Origin: Dichetophora obliterata
Lineage: Eukaryota > Arthropoda > Insecta > Diptera > Sciomyzidae
DNA length: 64,000 bases
Assembly (NCBI GenBank): GCA_963920525.1
Contig: OY986435.1
Span: 302,139,908 to 302,203,907, forward strand
Direction: 5' to 3'
Shown: piece by piece, positions 1-11,878 of the stretch
Position numbering within the stretch: position 1 is the first letter of the stretch
How the letters are laid out: each line of letters begins with the position of its first letter
Notes under the pieces: model-generated
Seen by the model: only the letters and a program-made list of their open reading frames with translations
What the model was told of the DNA's origin: nothing
Database searches by the model: none
Position numbers and translations under genes: made by a program

Positions 1-164
1 AATTAAAAGGGCTTTAACTCTTTGAAGTACCATGGGACAAAATTTGAACCACTGAAAAATAAACTTTTGTGGTAGGTTGGGACAAAATTCAACCCACTCA
101 GGTTTGGTGTTTATAATAACATATAATAAAAATAAATATGATGAATATTTTATATATGATAAAA

Positions 165-396
165 TAAAAAATAATAATAATAAAAAAAAATATTTTTGAC
201 TTTTTTTTGTACCTCAAGGGCATTTTTTATAAAGAAATTTCCGCACCTCAAAGATTTAATATAAAAATAATTTTGGGAAATTTTGGTGGTTGGAGGTTTC
301 ATCCCTTGCGACAAGGTAATTTATTGTCGATTCCACTATAAAAAGTTATATTGCATGAATGCAAAGCCAGTGCTCTAACCACTAGGCTACTACATA
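165..396 (-). mobile_element. tRNA-headed SINE remnant with (ATT)n tail
   Basis: On the minus strand, 372-389 reads TAGCCTAGTGGTTAGAGC, a good RNA polymerase III A box as in tRNA D arms. The sequence then runs down to a T-rich stretch and an (ATT)n run near 165-190 that looks like a SINE tail. The expected B box is only loosely visible near 290-305. This is a decayed tRNA-derived element rather than a working tRNA. A chance A box beside an unrelated microsatellite is the alternative. Confidence 0.45.
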
Positions 397-1270
397 ATGG
401 AAATAAATCAGCTTAGATTTAAATAGGTCATTCAACTAAACTTAGGGAAGACTATGAAAACGTCAAGCTCCTTTTAGAGAAAATTTCATATGATCAACAT
501 CAGTGGTTCGCCTGTGTAAATTTAAAGACGGTACATTTTTTATGGGGTCATCAAAGTAGATACACTAAATGTACCTGTTTTATTTGTCTGTGGGACAGTT
601 GTGCAAAAAATTAACACTGGAGCAGGAAAGACTAACCATGAGTGTAGAAAAAGTTAACATAGTTCATGAACCTTTGATAAGTCGAACAAATCATCCTTTC
701 ACCACTACACATTAAACATGGGCGATTGATATATACAAGATAGGAATGGCGATTGCTTTAAATATATTTCTCAATCATTAACTGGACTTAGTACAGAAAA
801 GTTAAAAGCAGGACGTGCCACAAATCCGGTCTCTTATAAGCGAAGATAATTTTTGAAATTTTTTTTTGAACCTGCATTAAATATCGGTATACATTTTTTT
901 GGTATGGTATTATTTAACATTTAAATTATCAAAAAAACATTTTTTTGTTATTTGCAGCATTTTTTACTTTTCTCGGAGGCGTCAAAGTCGGTGTCTCGAA
1001 AACGTTAACGCTGCATGGCCGACAGTTAATCTCAGAATCGGCAAGTCTGAAACAAAAAACCAAAAAGTTTCTGAAGAAGGAAGGTAATTTACGCCGTAAT
1101 CTACCACAGGCGATCAAAAATCGATCCCAGAAATAAAATGAGAGAGGTTTAAAAAAAAGTATAAACATGGACCACGTTTTTCACCCTTATACCCTTGCTA
1201 AATAATAATCAGGAGTGTTATGGAAACCGACAATTACCAGAATCGGTTTTGAAATTGACACAGATTTAAT
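397..1270. other. No recognisable gene
   Basis: AT-rich sequence. Short overlapping open frames around 900-1170 occur on both strands with low-complexity translations and no family signature. I see nothing else supportable. Confidence 0.6.
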
Positions 1271-1282
1271 TTTGGTGTCAAA

Positions 1283-1355
1283 AAACCGATTATCGATTAA
1301 GAAACACAAAACCAATTTCGAAAATGAAACCAGTTTCTTAATCGATAATCGGTTT
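1283..1355. repeat. Perfect 23-bp inverted repeat (hairpin)
   Basis: The arms 1283-1305 and 1333-1355 are exact reverse complements around a 27-bp loop. The arms contain the palindromic core ATCGAT. The hairpin lies just before the large palindromic minisatellite, so both may be parts of one inverted-repeat element. Confidence 0.8.
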
Positions 1356-1379
1356 CTATGGCTATGACAAAGAATTTCA

Positions 1380-2280
1380 GAACTTTCAGTTATTCTTTTT
1401 TTATTCTTTATTCGTTTTTTATTCGTTATTAATTTTTTATTCATTGTTCTTTTGTTATTCATTATTAATTTTTTATTCATTATTCATTTTTTATTCATTA
1501 TTCATTTTTTATTCATTATTCTTTTATTATTCATGATTCAGTTTTTAGTCATTATTAACTTTTTATTCATTATTAGTTTTTTATTCATTATTAATTTTTT
1601 AATCATTATTTATTCGTTATTCATTATTCATTTGTTATTCATTATTAAGTTTTTATTCTTTTTATTCAATTGTTATTAATTTCTTAGTTATTTCTTAAGA
1701 CTAAAATTAATAAAAAATGAATTAAAAGTAACAAATGAATAATGAACAAAAAATGAATTAAGAAAAAAAAACGAATAATAAATAAAAAATCAATAATGAA
1801 AAAAAAAGAATAAAAAATGAATAAGAAATGAATAAAGAATAAAATAATATAATAATGAATGACAAATGAAGAAAAAATTAAATAATAAAAAAAATGAATA
1901 ATGAATAAAAAATGAAAAAAAGAGTAATGAATAACAAATGAATAATGAATAAAAATGAATAATGAATAAAAAATGATTAATGAATAGTGAATAATGAATA
2001 AAAAATGAACACAGAATGAAAAAAGAATAATGAATAACAAATGAATAATGAATAAAAAATGAATAATGAACAAAAAAATGAATAATGAATAAAAAATGAA
2101 TAATGAATAAAAAATGAATAATGAATAAAAAATGAACAAAGAATAAAAAATGAATAATGAATAACAAAAGAATAGTGAATAAAAAATAAATAATGAATAA
2201 AAATAGAATAATTAAAAATTCTGAAATTCTTTGCGAATTGCATTCTTTGTGAAAAAATTATTTATTATTCTGAATAACGA
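1380..2280. repeat. Palindromic 18-bp minisatellite
   Basis: Up to about 1680 the plus strand is built from ATTCATT / ATTCATTTTTT blocks. From about 1700 to 2280 it is built from the reverse complement. The best preserved part is an 18-bp unit, TAATGAATAAAAAATGAA, repeated around 2083-2150. The two halves form a long, imperfect inverted repeat. Long open frames here are artefacts of the repeat and encode only F/I/H/S-rich strings. Confidence 0.85.
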
Positions 2281-2505
2281 AAATGAATAATTCAAATGAA
2301 TAACTAATGATTTTTTTTTAAAATGAAAGTAAATGAAAAATTTTATTTATAAATCAATTTTGAATTCATTGAATGCACTCTTATGAAGTTATTCAGTTGT
2401 ACATAAAATACTGAATATGGATGCCGATTTTACAGCTCTGCTGTTTGCCATTTGGCAACACAAATGTGAACACTTAAAAATACTGTGCTTTAAGCATTAG
2501 CCATC

Positions 2506-2646
2506 GGGCCTTACCAATAGTCGATTCAATGCCTACTCTAAATTTAGTGTGAGCTTTTCTCACATTATTTCTATTGAATTTGTTGTTAAAAAGCTTACAC
2601 TAAATTTAGAGTTGACATTAAAATGACTATTGGTAAGATAAGGCCC
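2506..2646. mobile_element. Short MITE-like hairpin
   Basis: The ends GGGCCTTACCAATAGTC and GACTATTGGTAAG...GGCCC are inverted repeats continuing for about 50 bp per side around a short loop. No coding capacity. The target duplication is not clear. Confidence 0.6.
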
Positions 2647-4138
2647 ATTGTGTTTTTGCGGTTAACAAATCTTTTTTACAATTGGAATAAAAAATTTACG
2701 TAGGGTGATTTGGGTTAAGGTATTTGTGTAGTTGCTTTCAACCAAATCTGACAATCGCAATAGCTGCAACAACAACACCAAAAACAAGAAGAAGGTCAAA
2801 CAAAAATGACATCTGATCTTTTTCAATGTCATAACTTCCATAAAGTAAAAGATTTTCAATTTGATTTTACGCATTCATGGGAGCTTTTCACAAAAATAGT
2901 TGAATGGCATCAAAAAAATATTCGTCACTATATTTTTGCTTGCTAAAATTGCACGAAACTATAACGGGTGGCATTTTCCAGCGCCTTTGGGCTCCCCGAC
3001 AACAATATCGTCCCCTCTCAACACAGACATCAGCAACATTCGTGTGGTGGTGGTAGATCGTAATACATCTTGTAGAGAGCGAAAGAAACAGCTATTCTGT
3101 GATTCTGTGATGAAATCGAACGAGATTAGTTGGAGACGGAGGAGCTACAGAAACGCATACGTGAAGTAAACCTGACTGTCGTTCGATTGTTGGTTGTTGT
3201 TGTCGTTTGTTTGTACGCAATAAGTGTTTGCAACAGTTTTAGCAGCTAGTCGGCACGACATGATCATTCAACTTTTTGAGCTCAGCTCAGTTTATTTTTC
3301 ACTGAATGAAACAAGTTTTTATAAGTTTACGTAAATAAATCAATAAAGTTTATACATATATCGAGTGTTAGCGGTTTAATACGTAGTGAAGCGACAACAC
3401 CTTTGGATTTTTGGCCTAAAGTGTGCTTTGATGATTCTTTGAGTGGTTCTAATCATTACTTAACTTTAACGATATGTTAATGCAACTATGTATGTTTGTG
3501 TGTATCTGTCTTATTTTAATGAATAAGAAAAATCTCTCGTTTTAATAATGAATACTTTTGAATGGTGATTAATCGAGTCAAATGATCACAATAAATACAA
3601 ACATCTGTCTAAATGATTTTCTAGTTAATAGTTTTGTTGTTGTTTTTTATTCAATGGTCTTATTAATAGTTTTAGTTACTGCTGTTGCTATTGCTGTGAT
3701 ACTGCTGTTTATATTGTTTTTATGCCGCAAACGCAAACATGCATGATGACGAAATATGTTGTTCTTACAACGTGCGTGGATCGGCAAGTTAAACTGAAGT
3801 AGCAGCAGCTGTTGTTGTTATTTCTATTTTTGTTAATTTCTTTTATTTTTTGACAGTTCCTAAATTACTTTGTCTGCTTAACTGTTTAATATTTTTATTG
3901 TTAAGGGATAAGATAACTTTTTAATTGTCCAGATTTTATGTAAATTTTTATGTCTAGTTTTATGTAAAACTAGATAACTTATACAGGGTATCCCGTGATA
4001 GAGTGCAACTATTTAAAGAGGTGAAAGGTGATTTCGAGTTGAGCAAAAATCGTATGGGAGAAGGGGGGTCTACTTTCACACCCTTAGGAGTTACTGGGTT
4101 AATTAGTATTTCGTGACTTTGATGCACATTATTGTTTT
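2647..4138. other. Non-coding stretch with a GC-richer island
   Basis: No recognisable gene. About 2960-3270 is less AT-rich and less repetitive than its surroundings and could be a promoter, UTR exon or conserved intronic element. I see no codon signature or clear splice pair to prove this. CAG/GTT-rich stretches near 3640-3830 are common in fly introns. Confidence 0.4.
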
Positions 4139-4615
4139 AAGCTTAGTATGCTGTAGGAACGCAAATTTTTGGGCATATAACTCTACACGCGAAATTTTGG
4201 TGTAGAGTAAAAATGTTTGTGTGGAGAAAAAGCACTTGCTCCTCTGGTTGACAGATTCATATATTTATTGCTGCAATTTTATATCCTATAAAGGGCAAGA
4301 CTACACATTAATAAACTATATAAATGCAACAATACATTTGTTAAATAACAAATTCAACACTTAAACATACATACTGCTTTTTTTTATTGTTGAATGTCAA
4401 ATTTCCGCGCAAATTAAATGTACGGGCATATAATCGACAGCGAAATTTTGATATTTCAACTCTCCACTCACGATTGGAAATTTGGCAACATAGCAATAAT
4501 TTTCGCTTCTACAGCGTACTAGCTGGCGAAAACAAATTTCGCTGCCTGTTCGTTGTCAAAGATCTTAATGTATTTCGTATGAAAATTTTTTTCGTTCCTA
4601 CAGCATACTAAGCTT
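4139..4615. mobile_element. MITE with GCTTAGTATGCTG ends
   Basis: The left end (GCTTAGTATGCTGTAGGAACG from 4141) is matched by its reverse complement ending at 4615, giving terminal inverted repeats of roughly 28 bp. The 74-codon open frame inside overlaps the right repeat and is not a credible gene. Confidence 0.65.
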
Positions 4616-6013
4616 TAAGCAGACAAGCCAACACGCGGAAAACTTATTTTAAGACGTCAGCTGAAAGGCAATAAATTGACCTTTCTAACGATATATCAAC
4701 GAACTCACCTGATTTATCCATTACCGAGCTGTGTTCGTGTGAAGATGAAATCAATACGTTGAAACTACTAAATTTCAAGTTTGAGCGAAATTTACTCTGA
4801 ATTTTGCTTAATAAATTAAAATTTTTTTAGCATAAATTTTATGATTAACTTAATTTTCTTTTCAATGACATCAAAATCATAAACTTATCTTTAAAAATAA
4901 CAAAGTTGGTTGTACTTTAAAAATTGCACTAAATTGAAAACATACCCAGCAGGGAAGCGGGGGCTCCATTAGCGCATCTGAATCGCTCAAAAAAACAGTA
5001 GAGCACTTCATTCTCCATGAGTAGAGCGCATTTTTTAACATAGTCATGCCATCAGAAAATATAAACGCTATAGAAAATAAAAAATCGTAGCGAGAGCCGA
5101 GCGCTTTGTTCTGCTTGTATTTAATATAAAAACGAACCTAGCGCTCCGTTCTCCTTGTAGTTGGAAGAAAAATGTAGCGAGAACCGAGGGCTTTGTTTCC
5201 TTTATTAGTTTATATCGTCGGCCTAATTCTTATACGACGTAAGTCAAAATTATCTATTGTTCAGAAGGAAAAGAAAACTGTTTATTATTTATATGAAGTT
5301 CATACGATAACGTATTGTTTCAAACATTCTACCTCCCTTTTTTTCATACAAACATTAAAAAATAAAAAAGGACATAAATGTAGTTTTGACCAATCTACCT
5401 AAACCGCTAATAAACGTTACTTTGTCCAATTTTGAATTTCGAATTTGATATTAGAATTAGGCGAAAATATTAAATGGTATGATTTTTATACATTTTATTT
5501 GATTTTTCATTTGATGAAGGAAAAACAGAAAACATAGTTTTAAAACGAATTGATGCATTTTTACAGTTGTTAAAATAAATTTGTTTTGACATTAAAATCC
5601 AATACATTTTTCAGGGGCAACGTTATCATTACGGAAAGTGCTACAAATATAGCGCTAGAGAATGGAGCGTTCTTTACGTGTATACAAGTAATTCGCATTT
5701 GCTGGGTAATGGTATTGAATTGTACAGTAAACCCCCCTATAACACGGTACTCATATAAAGCGTTTTCATAATATGCGATGTCCCTCGTAGAACGCGGGGA
5801 CGTCACACGTTATATATCTGTACTGTCAAATTGGCCCAAAATACATAGTAGTGCTAGTCAGTTATCAAAAACACCATGTACTTACTGGTCAGTCTGCGTG
5901 AAACCAGTTTTGTTTTCTGTAAATGAACTGTGTTTGATTGTATGGTGTAGGCAATCCCCAAATAAAATATGACGACTCCGCTTATGTGTGCGTACCAGTC
6001 CATTAAGTAAACA
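4616..6013. other. No recognisable gene
   Basis: AT-rich sequence. Around 5723 the string CAGTAAACCCCC resembles one end of a pogo/Tigger-type element, but I could not find a partner end. The overlapping short frames at 5570-6039 look like chance. Confidence 0.5.
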
Positions 6014-6016
6014 TTA

Positions 6017-6917
6017 GGTCTGTTCTCATACTTAAACATTCGTACGAATTCGTTATATTTTCTGTTCCCGTACCCAAAAAATTCGCTAGAGAGTGAGAAG
6101 AAGTAATGCAGTCCTTGTCAAATATTGCTATTTTTTGCTGCACAAATTTAGAGAATCAGAAATTCGTAAGCTGCCGTGTCTTTTTTTATAGAAAAGACCA
6201 GAGAACCAAGACATGCGCCTTATACAAACAAGGTTTGGTCTTTGACCTGAAAGGAAAAGGATAGATTATTTAGAGGAATTGATTGAAACCATCCATAAGT
6301 GAATTATTGATGAGGCGAAACAACCGTAAAAGATAATTTGAATTGCTTTTAACCGAGGCTAGTGTTTGCCTTAACCTCGGCAAGAATTTCCTGCCCTTAG
6401 TTGTGTTCCTGTCCTTTAATTCCACTTTTTCCCACAATTTATTTGTGGATTTTTAGTTTTCCATAATTCATAAATGTACGAAAGAACAAAGAAAGTGAAA
6501 AGAACCATGCCCGAGCCCGGATTTGAACCAGGGACCTCTGGGTTGATAGTCTAGCGCACTCTCCACTAGACTACAAAGGCCGACATGTTTTGAAGACTAA
6601 TGCTAAATTAGAGTAAACAAAAAAAATGTGGAGAAATGTGCACATTAATTGTTCGCCAAGCACATTTAGTAGAAAGCAACTTACTGAAACAGGGAAACTC
6701 ATTTAATCTTTTGTTCCAAATTTTTTTTAAATTTTTACAAAAGAAATAAACATATACATGATTTTAATTGTGAGCTATTTAGATCAAGTAAGTTTAAAGA
6801 AGACAACAATTACTTTACGTACTTTTTGCAATTTTTCACGCAAAGAGAGCATTTTTCGCTTACTCTCTCAAATTTTACAACTTGCGAATTTCTGCTATAC
6901 AAGTACGGGAACAGACC
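6017..6917. mobile_element. PIF/Harbinger-like MITE (TTA target duplication)
   Basis: The ends GGTCTGTTCTCATACTT (from 6017) and AAGTACGGGAACAGACC (to 6917) are inverted repeats. They are flanked by TTA at 6014-6016 and 6918-6920, which fits the 3-bp TWA duplications of PIF/Harbinger elements. No transposase is visible. It carries the tRNA-shaped pseudogene at 6508-6580. Confidence 0.7.
6508..6580 (-). pseudogene. tRNA-shaped pseudogene, Glu/Asp-like
   Basis: Read on the minus strand this is 73 nt and can be laid out as a cloverleaf. The acceptor begins GCCTTTG and ends CTCGGGC plus discriminator A. The D arm carries an A box (TAGTCTAGTGGAGAGTGCGC). The anticodon loop is CTATCAA (nominal anticodon ATC). 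The T arm is CCTGG-TTCAAAT-CCGGG with a good B box. Two acceptor pairs and two anticodon-stem pairs are mismatched, so a charged, functional tRNA is unlikely. The layout resembles tRNA-Glu or tRNA-Asp. It lies inside a Harbinger-like MITE, so it was probably captured or inserted there. Confidence 0.55.
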
Positions 6918-6920
6918 TTA

Positions 6921-8977
6921 TGTTATTTATTTGAAATTAATTACTTTTTACTTACATATGTATAAGTTTTTTATTTAAAATGTTCTTAGTTTGATTTTAG
7001 TAAAGGGTGTTTTTTTAGCTGCATTAGAACTTTAAATAATAATACAAGACAGAAATATTGTTGGAATGAATTTTTATTTAAATTATTTATAATGTAATTC
7101 TACACCCTATTTACCAAAACTAGCGTCTTTGGAAAACGTGTCTAGTTAGTTTTAACACGCAACAATATGGTCAAAAATAACGCAAAGTTTTCGATTTTCT
7201 CTTCCACACTTCATAATTTTCCATTTTGGCAAATGAAGTAATTCAAGGGTCTACTTTCGAATGATTTTTTTTTTCTTCAGACGATTTGGAGCCCAGCTAT
7301 GGTGTGACCCGATCTGCACCTTTTTTAAGCACACCCACTTAAGGGCCATCTTTATATGTAAAAACTATATCGCACATCTGCTCGAAGAAAAAAAGACAAA
7401 AAAAGTAATTTTGCATAAAACGCATTTAAAGTTTTCAATTGACTCACACCTTGTATGAAGAGATAGAGGCTTTTTCTCTTCTCACGCGGAGAATATTCAA
7501 AATAATAACATGAAACATTTACACAACATAAAGCATGATATAAAGCATGATATAAAGAACAGTTCTGCATCATAAGCCCAAAAATCTTGTTTTTTCAGTT
7601 ATGACGTTATTCGAGCAAATGAGCGATGTATAACTGATAATGTAAAATTAACATGCAAATTAAATTTTTTGTCTATATAATATTCTTTTTTTAAAAAAAT
7701 CTTTTAAAATATGCTTTAATTTCAATTCCTAAATATTGTACAATAATTGTATTTCCTAAAATTTCCCTTAAAATACAAATTGAAAAAAAATTCCTTAGTG
7801 CCCACTGACTTTTTGCTGTGACTTTATGTTTTTTTAACTTTAAACATTGCAAATTTAATTTTCTGTTTTGTTCGTATCTATTTACTCTTTCTATTGTCTC
7901 AAGCGTTTGTCTTTTTTGTTGATTTTGTTCGGCTTTGCATGGTTTTGATATTTCGTTTTTGTTAAATGTTAAAAAAAAAATTGCGTGTGTTTGTCTTAAA
8001 AGGTCATAATCCCGATTACATCCCCAGTTGGAAATATTTTATGTAGAATATTATTACGTTACAAATCTACTGTTAAGCTCTCCATGTTATAACTACAGAT
8101 GAATATAATTTTTGTGTCTTTATCTCAAAAAGTAAATGAATCAGATGAAAATACACAAGTGTTTACCACAAGTTAAGACCTAACAAAAAAATCATAGGCA
8201 ATGCTTTTGTTGATTGTTGAACTTACGTATACCTAAGTAAAGATAACAGCTCATTAAACAATCGAACTGACTTGTCTGTCATACTCGTGAGTACAAATTA
8301 CGAGATAGTTTTTTGGTCAGACTTTGCCCATTTTTTTAATTTTGTGAATATCCAATTCCACTTTGTTTTAATTATCCTGCCATAATCATTGAATCCAAGT
8401 AGAATCTTTTCATATACATTTGATCAAATCGAATATAATCACACTAATTTTTGAGTCCAATAATGTCATGATCGAAAAAGTTGAGAATTGATTTGATTAT
8501 GCAGAATGTTTTTTTTTTACCATGACGTATAAAATGCAATACTGACTTGAAATATTTTTCCGGAAGAAGGTCTAATTATAATTAGAAATGACTTATTATA
8601 TAGAAATTATCACCCGCTTCAACGACGAAAAATGCTTTCTTTCGAATTAAAACAATGTGACTCAATCATATACTAACATGAAATTTTTTTTATTTTTATC
8701 TATTGTTTAACATTAAGCACAACATTTGGGTAAACAAATCAGCTTACTTTTTTTGGATTATTTCACAAATCTGTGTCGATAAGCAATAAAAGCTTAAGTC
8801 GACTTAAGTAAGAACTAAGTTTTTGATGCAGCTGTGTTCTACGTATATAGCCACTATATACTTACCAAATCTAGAGCTTCTAGCATGTCCTTAGCCAAAG
8901 TTATGACACATAAATAAAATATATGGCGATTTAAAACTTTGAACCATGATTTTTCGAAACTTTGAAATTAGACTAAT
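6921..8977. other. Non-coding AT-rich stretch
   Basis: Apart from the dispersed repeat at 7075-7362 I see no gene, RNA or clean repeat boundary. Open frames of 65-73 codons near 7260-7570 have no family signature. Confidence 0.55.
7075..7362 (-). repeat. Dispersed repeat, copy A
   Basis: The reverse complement of this stretch aligns by eye with 41508-41806. Shared landmarks are ATATAAAGATGGC near one end, GGTGTGCTTAAAAAAGG, ATGGAAAATTATGAAG, and GTTATTTTTGACCATATTG followed by TTGCG. Divergence is considerable, with small indels. No coding potential. It is an old interspersed element of unknown class. Confidence 0.65.
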
Positions 8978-9249
8978 AGGTCTATTGTGGCAAAGTATGA
9001 ATTGTTACCCAGTATTTTTATTATTTCTATGTGTTTGCTGTAATTTTGTGATTTAAAAATAAAATTTGAAGCTCGAAAAACAAAATTTTTTAATGAAATT
9101 GTGACTATCTGAAAAGCAGGTGACACAATTTCTATCAAAATTTATTATTTTTCAACTTCAAATTTTGTTTTGAAATCACAAAATTACAGCAAACACATAG
9201 AAATAATAAAAATACTGGGTAACAATTGATACTTTGCCAGAATTGACCT
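8978..9249. mobile_element. MITE with about 95-bp inverted arms
   Basis: The ends AGGTC(A/T)ATT...GGCAAAGTAT...ATTGTTACCCAG occur in opposite orientation and continue as near-identical arms around a loop near 9100. The 100-codon minus-strand frame overlapping the right arm is not a gene. Confidence 0.7.
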
Positions 9250-10500
9250 GTTAAGCTGTAATCGAAAAAAAAAAATAGAAATGTAACAATTTTTTTTCCA
9301 ATTGGGTCGATTGAGTCGATGAGTTGGCTAGTGAGTCTTTCCAATTTCTTTGAAAAAGAATATAAAATTTTCAAAGTAGAAAGTAGGGGTTGTTCTTTGA
9401 ATTTCAAATGCTGTTGAATTTTTATTGTACATCCCAACTAGATAAGTTTGACAATGAGAAAGCAAGACTTAAACAGGTTGATAAGAGACACTTCTGACTG
9501 TGGTGTGGGTGAGCTCACATAATGCCCTTCTTTCAATTGTTTTGTCGTAATGTTTTATAATGACTTATACTACTCGAAATTACTGAATGTTAATAAGTAA
9601 TGAGCAAACATGAAAATATGAAATTCAAAAAAACTTTAAACACTTTTTTGTTGGTATACTATAATGTGTTTATGTAAATTCCTAATCAAATAAAGAATTT
9701 TTTTCAATTAAAGAACATAACAATTTTGTATTTAAATAAAACACAAAATAATTGAGGTATTGAGCTAAAATTTATTCCAGCTGCAGTACACGTGTTAAAT
9801 TTAAGAATTGTTTTCGATCTCGTACATATCACCACCGCGAGCTCTTGAAACACATGAGTTTTTGTAGCTGTCGGATAACGCATACATATATTGTTCGTTA
9901 ACGAAGCGATTAAGCTAAAAATGAGTAATAAGCAATGATGCTGCAGATGATTTCTGACAAAATGCATTATTTTCTTCAAACTAAGAAGTTTAGCCCAATC
10001 TTAGAAGTTTCGGTGCTTGTTCTTGAGGCTTCAGTTCTTGAGTTAATTTGATCTTGTCAGGGTGTTGGCCAAGATCTTTACGCAAAATTGGTTACAATGT
10101 GGCGTGGGAGATTTTCAATTATTGTGAACGGCGTACAGTGTAGCGAGGTCTATGGGATGAGGGACAATAATATCCAAGGTACATGCAATTCAGAATGTGT
10201 TATTATTTCATAAATATAAAAAGGAAAGTACCATCTAATTAGGGTTTTAAAACCTAATCGTTCTTTCGATCGTTCTCTTCTTACCGTTTAGACGTGTTTT
10301 TGTGAGCTCTAACTTTTAAAGTTATCCAGCCAAAAGTTCTAAATTAATAAATATAAATAGAAACAGCTTTAATAAACTTGCACATACATCTGGAAGCGTG
10401 ATAACGTGGATTTCATACTTTTAAAATACTTGATATTTAATTTAATTTTCAATATAAATATATATTTATGTATATTTGTTTATAATTTGCTTCTTTCCTT
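9250..10500. other. No recognisable gene
   Basis: AT-rich sequence without clear repeats. The 91-codon minus frame at 9704-9979 has no recognisable domain. The LINE 5' end lies somewhere near or after the end of this stretch. Confidence 0.5.
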
Positions 10501-10760
10501 CTTCCTGTTTTGTTTTTAGCGCAAACAGGTTTCTATAGAGCAAATTATCGCATTTTGTTTCTACATCTGTTTTAACGCTACTGCAAAAACTCTAGTGCTT
10601 ATAAAACTTTTCAATTCGTTGGTTCTACAAAATCAGGGCTGCAAAGTTTCTACAGTACAGTGTCTTTAAACAAAATAAACTGTTTTTCATTAAAAGTATT
10701 TAAGTTCATTTTTCTCCTTTTACTTTCATCTATATTGCAAAACTTTCTATTAAACTGAAA

Positions 10761-11878
10761 ATGATCTGCAATTTCCGAAACTGCGCTGTAAAAGGTGAAT
10801 CAGACCGGCTGGTTACTTGCTGGTTGTGTGGTTCATTTTTTCATATCAAGTGTGCAGCGTTGACTGCGAGGATCTTCGATGCACTCAACGAAAGTAAGGG
10901 ACTTCGTTGGTCATGTGAAGATTGCAGGTTTACAAACGTTGAGATCTTTAAACTTATTAGACAATCTCGGAAAGGTTTTTTGAAGGTGGCTAAGGATCTA
11001 AAGGTAGCACAAGATAGACGGAGTGAAAACGAAGATTTGTTTAAAAAGTTTAAAATTATGGATGAAGCTTACAATTCTCCAAAACGTAAACGTTCAAACA
11101 AAAATCTTCGTAGTTCAGCTAAAACTACTGATATAGCCATGCGATCGCCCAATAATAATACTGTTGTACCTTCTACTGTAACTGTTTTCCCTAATGTTAA
11201 CATACAGCTTGAAGATCAATCAATTGGAGCTGTCAATACTGATCAAATGACTGATAATATCGCACAAACTAAGGTCGCTGCGTCAGCTGATCAGATTTCT
11301 CCTTCTGTTGAAGCAATACCAATCATAGAGGAAAATGCTGATCCTCCTCGCGTTCCTGGCACACAAAAAACTTACGCTGAAACTTGTATTGCCTCAAATG
11401 TGATCCCTGCACCTTCTCAAATTACTTCGGTTTCTACAGGAGCGATACCAAAACAAATATCGAATAGCAGTATCAAAGCCCCTGTTCATAAAGAACTTGT
11501 GATTATTGAGCCTGCAAAATCTATATTTGTTTCTCGTTTTGCAGCTGATACATCCGGTGAAGACGTGTTATTCTATATAAACTCTAAGCTGAATGTTGTA
11601 AATAAAAATATCTCTGTTTACAAATTTAATTTTTCACACGAGTGTATTACGTCCTCTTTTAAAATATTTTTGCCTGGTGATCTTTTTTGGTATTGGATCA
11701 GAAGTTTTGGCTTGACAATACGATGGTGCATGAATTTATTTCTAGACCTCGGCCTACAACTTCCTTGGCTACTTTTCCGGTTTTTAACAAGAATCAAAAA
11801 AACAAGATTGTTGCTTTCAGTTCCTTATCCTTTACCAAAACGTTCGTGGCATTAACACAAAACTTATTAATATATTAA
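10761..11878 (+). pseudogene. LINE ORF1 protein with PHD-like zinc finger, frameshifted
   Basis: ORF1 proteins of non-LTR retrotransposons bind RNA and act as chaperones in the element's RNP. Residues about 3-56 contain ordered Cys/His (CNFRNC, CWLCGSFFHIKC, WSCEDC) in a C4HC3-like pattern, a PHD-type finger. A Lys/Arg patch follows near residues 110-120, then a Ser/Thr/Pro-rich linker. From about residue 255 comes a more conserved region (FVSRFAADTSGEDVLFYINS) that resembles the C-terminal domain of insect ORF1 proteins. The first frame runs to 11855, but after about 11680 the sensible continuation (FWLDNTMVHEFISRPRP) is in another frame ending at 11878. This indicates a single frameshift at a T-run. 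I chose the ATG at 10761 because it directly precedes the finger. PHD fingers occur in some CR1-type ORF1s. Confidence 0.75.

Noticed and set aside
1452..2243. Frames of 75-151 codons
   Set aside because: They translate an AT-rich minisatellite into Phe/Ile/His/Ser strings.
2960..3270. Host first exon or promoter
   Set aside because: GC-richer and non-repetitive, but no convincing splice donor, core promoter set or codon bias. RNA data would decide.
4690..4715. Minus-strand CAGGTGAGT as a second recursive splice site
   Set aside because: No pyrimidine tract or branch point precedes it on the minus strand.
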